Origin: RGIG5612 sp964528825
Lineage (GTDB): Bacteria > Bacillota > Clostridia > Lachnospirales > Lachnospiraceae
Direction of reading: 5' to 3'
Assembly (NCBI GenBank): GCA_964528825.1
Contig: CAZGVB010000021.1
Location: forward strand, 1 to 24,437
DNA length: 24,437 nt
Below, piece by piece: positions 22,450 to 24,437 of this stretch. Within the stretch, counting starts at the first letter, position 1. Each line of letters opens with the position of its first letter. A program made the position numbers and the translations under genes. Below the pieces are notes generated by a model. The model was not told the origin of the DNA, made no database searches, and was given only the letters and a program-made list of their open reading frames with translations.

Positions 22450-22524
22450 AAAGATCCTGATGATTGCATAGGATCTTTGATGAAAAAAGGATGCTCAGGG
22501 ATATTGATCCTGTGAGCATCCTTT
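22450..22524. terminator. Two hairpins between convergent genes
   Basis: AAAGATCCT (22450-22458) pairs with AGGATCTTT (22470-22478). AAAGGATGCTCA (22486-22497) pairs with TGAGCATCCTTT (22513-22524). On the minus strand the second hairpin is followed by six T residues (opposite the A run 22483-22488), a strong terminator for the peptidase gene. The first lies 2 bases after the moeA-like stop and probably ends that transcript, though its T run is short. Confidence 0.8.
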
Positions 22525-22555
22525 ACAATATAATATATATCAATTTACATACATA

Positions 22556-24274
22556 TCAATTTACGATCTCTTCTACATATGATAATGCTGCGTCGCATAA
22601 TACGATCACGGATGTTCTGTCCGTAAAGCCGCTGACACCGAACATATCCGTTAGCTCATTATAGCTGTATTCGTATGATCCCGCATTTATAAAATTCTCC
22701 CACAGTCCGACAGCAGTATCCATGTCGGAACGTGTATAGAACCATATCTGCAGCGCAGTCAGTCCGCTCACGGCATAGCTGAAATAATACATCGGGGATT
22801 CAAAATTATGTGATACATATATCCATCCGTACTCGTCTCTTTCGGATTCGGGGACGCCATATTCCAATTGCAGCTTGTAATAGAGTGCATTTATCTCATC
22901 GAGCGTCATGGTTGGATTCTTATAGATCTCTCTTTGAAATTCGTCATAAAAACAGCCGTCAATAATATTTGCAAGGAGGTCCGAGACGCAATATGCAGAC
23001 ATGATATCGGAGTAATTACCGAATATTTCAGGGTAGTAATATGTATAGAGAGCCTGCAGGCCGTTTGAGTGTATTTCGGTAAGATCAAGTGAGCCATATG
23101 AGTAAAGCAATATGTTCGGATCGCTGTTTACGGTATCTTCCGTAAAATGTCCGAATTCGTGGGTAAGCGTCACAAAATCGCAGTAGGATCCGTCAAGCGT
23201 TGCGAAAATATAGCTTTTTTCGCTTTCGGGAAGGGATATAGTATATGCACCGCTTATCCTGTCATCGTCATATCCGATATTATATAGCTTATCGTCTGTA
23301 AGCTCCTCTGCGGCCTCACCTGCGGTCGTATCAATATATGCGGCATATTCAGCAAGGAGAGACAGCATTTCATCGCCTTCCATAGAGACATCGATATAAT
23401 AAGGAGTGTAAAAAATCTGACTGTCGTAAATAAAGGTATTATATCTTGATGCGATTTCCTTAACTGAGGCATAAAAGCTCTCTATATCATCATCCGAATA
23501 ATCCCTGCCGTAGATCTCTCTGTCGGCATATTCGGCATAGTTGTCATATCCACAGCTTTTTGCAAGCTTGTCATTAAGGCCCACGAGCGTGACATATAGT
23601 TCACCCAATTCCTCGTAGTCATCCGAGGATACATAAGACGCATTTTCGATATCGGACAGAGCCGTCTGATATCTGTCTACTATGTCTACCAGTTGATCAT
23701 TTATTTCCGTCTGTTCATCACTTGCCGGTTCATATGAGGCATAAGCGTCAAAAAGCTCATTTCCTATATATTTGCGAAATGATTCGCTGCAGGGACCTGT
23801 GCACAGCTGTTTTATCGCAGACAGTAATGTGTCAGAGCATGTGTTTATATTTTTTGTATCGGTTATATACAGATCCGAAATATATTCATCTGAAGGGTCT
23901 TCACAATATTTTATGTATATTGCCGTATTGTTCTCATATATATGAAGAAATTCGGCATAGAGCTCTTCGTATTTTCTGGCTGCCCCGGCTGCAGCTTTGC
24001 TATCAGAGAGACTTATAAGCTCATCACAGCCGTCAAGAAAATCGGAAATGTCATATTCATCATAGGAAAGCTCACCTGAGATATCATTATAATCTGACAC
24101 ATCGTCCGGATCGGTATAGGTATAATCCGATATATCGGATAAAAGATCAGATATGCCGTAACATCCGAAAAGAGTAATAGGAATGACCGCGAAACATCCG
24201 GAAAGCGATGCGGCAACAAGCGACATTACTATAGTTATGACAATCGTATGTCTGAAAAATCTTCCGCTTTTCAT
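22556..24274 (-). CDS. M3-like zinc metallopeptidase, predicted lipoprotein
   Basis: A 572-residue secreted lipoprotein. It begins MKSGRFFRHTIVITIVMSLV and ends its signal at the lipobox LSGC (Cys27). AAAGGAG 9 bases upstream supports this start at 24274; an upstream ATG (24358) would add 28 residues ahead of the signal. The mature part is very acidic and helical. The zinc site is THEFGHF (His372, Glu373, His376), with a third ligand in LTEIHSNGLQ (Glu400), the spacing and context of family M3 (PepF/thimet-like). It likely degrades peptides outside the membrane. Sequence outside the active site looks divergent, so subfamily is uncertain. Confidence 0.82.
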   Translation of the reverse strand: MKSGRFFRHTIVITIVMSLVAASLSGCFAVIPITLFGCYGISDLLSDISDYTYTDPDDVSDYNDISGELSYDEYDISDFLDGCDELISLSDSKAAAGAARKYEELYAEFLHIYENNTAIYIKYCEDPSDEYISDLYITDTKNINTCSDTLLSAIKQLCTGPCSESFRKYIGNELFDAYASYEPASDEQTEINDQLVDIVDRYQTALSDIENASYVSSDDYEELGELYVTLVGLNDKLAKSCGYDNYAEYADREIYGRDYSDDDIESFYASVKEIASRYNTFIYDSQIFYTPYYIDVSMEGDEMLSLLAEYAAYIDTTAGEAAEELTDDKLYNIGYDDDRISGAYTISLPESEKSYIFATLDGSYCDFVTLTHEFGHFTEDTVNSDPNILLYSYGSLDLTEIHSNGLQALYTYYYPEIFGNYSDIMSAYCVSDLLANIIDGCFYDEFQREIYKNPTMTLDEINALYYKLQLEYGVPESERDEYGWIYVSHNFESPMYYFSYAVSGLTALQIWFYTRSDMDTAVGLWENFINAGSYEYSYNELTDMFGVSGFTDRTSVIVLCDAALSYVEEIVN

Positions 24275-24330
24275 AGTCTGCGTCTCCTTTGGCTCTGCAA
24301 TTTTATCGGATACAAGGCTCTGCCATAAAA

Positions 24331-24358
24331 ATTTTATCACCGGACTTGATATTTTCAA
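24331..24358 (-). promoter_or_regulatory. Candidate promoter of the M3 peptidase gene
   Basis: On the minus strand, TTGAAA (complement of 24353-24358) and TAAAAT (complement of 24331-24336) are 16 bases apart, with TG just before the -10 (TGATAAAAT). This lies 57 bases upstream of the predicted start codon. The remainder of the window to its right end is AT-rich and shows no gene. Confidence 0.45.
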
Positions 24359-24437
24359 CCGTAATACTAACTAATAAATAGCGGCAATAATTGACAAAAA
24401 TCGTAAAATATGCAAAATACAGAAAATGACAATTAAT

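Noticed and set aside
22464..22664. Small plus-strand frame in the gap and over the end of the M3 peptidase gene.
   Set aside because: It runs through the convergent terminator hairpins, has no ribosome binding site, and overlaps the peptidase coding region antisense.

Overview
The window looks like a chromosome segment from a Clostridia-type Firmicute, most likely a Lachnospiraceae relative. This is inferred from FabK in place of FabI, a fab/acc cluster in typical clostridial arrangement, AGGAGG-type ribosome binding sites with frequent GTG and TTG starts, an M3-type lipoprotein peptidase and an ECF biotin S-component. No rRNA or other taxonomic marker is present, so the family assignment is inference.

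Layout. (1) 1-343: two terminator-like hairpins, then a strong promoter whose -10 and start site are covered by a 17-bp palindromic operator, and a structured leader. (2) 344-11283: one long type II fatty acid synthesis transcription unit: acpP, fabK, fabD, fabG, accB, fabZ, accC, accD, accA, fabF, a second and divergent KAS I/II-type synthase, and an AMP-forming acyl ligase. Genes overlap or nearly touch. fabH and a FapR/FabT-type regulator are not in the window. (3) A strong terminator (11376-11413), then ychF with its own promoter. (4) 12669-17147: lgt with a long charged tail, then a Wzy-like membrane protein and two GT2 glycosyltransferases. (5) 17148-18049: a disturbed island with an unrecognised minus-strand gene and, just upstream of it, a frameshifted and truncated gene remnant (probably DUF4417-like), suggesting decayed transferred DNA. 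(6) 18050-19939: a candidate BirA operator/promoter, an intrinsic terminator inside the resulting leader, an 11-bp tandem repeat, then birA and bioY. (7) 20040-20900: an EamA-family transporter. (8) 20940-22448: a structured leader with mutually exclusive helices and a terminator hairpin (candidate riboswitch or other cis-acting RNA) in front of a divergent MoeA-like gene with a Cys/His-rich N-terminus. (9) Convergent hairpins, then a minus-strand M3-like lipoprotein peptidase (22556-24274).

How the parts connect. The four Acc subunits make malonyl-CoA and need biotin on AccB; BirA attaches it and BioY imports biotin, so regions 2 and 6 are functionally linked. FabD loads malonate onto AcpP; FabF-type synthases, FabG, FabZ and FabK run the elongation cycle. 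Lgt uses the phospholipid product to lipidate lipoproteins, and the M3 peptidase is itself a predicted lipoprotein. The most interesting unexplained items are the moeA leader RNA, the birA-bioY control region, the acpP operator and the degraded island.
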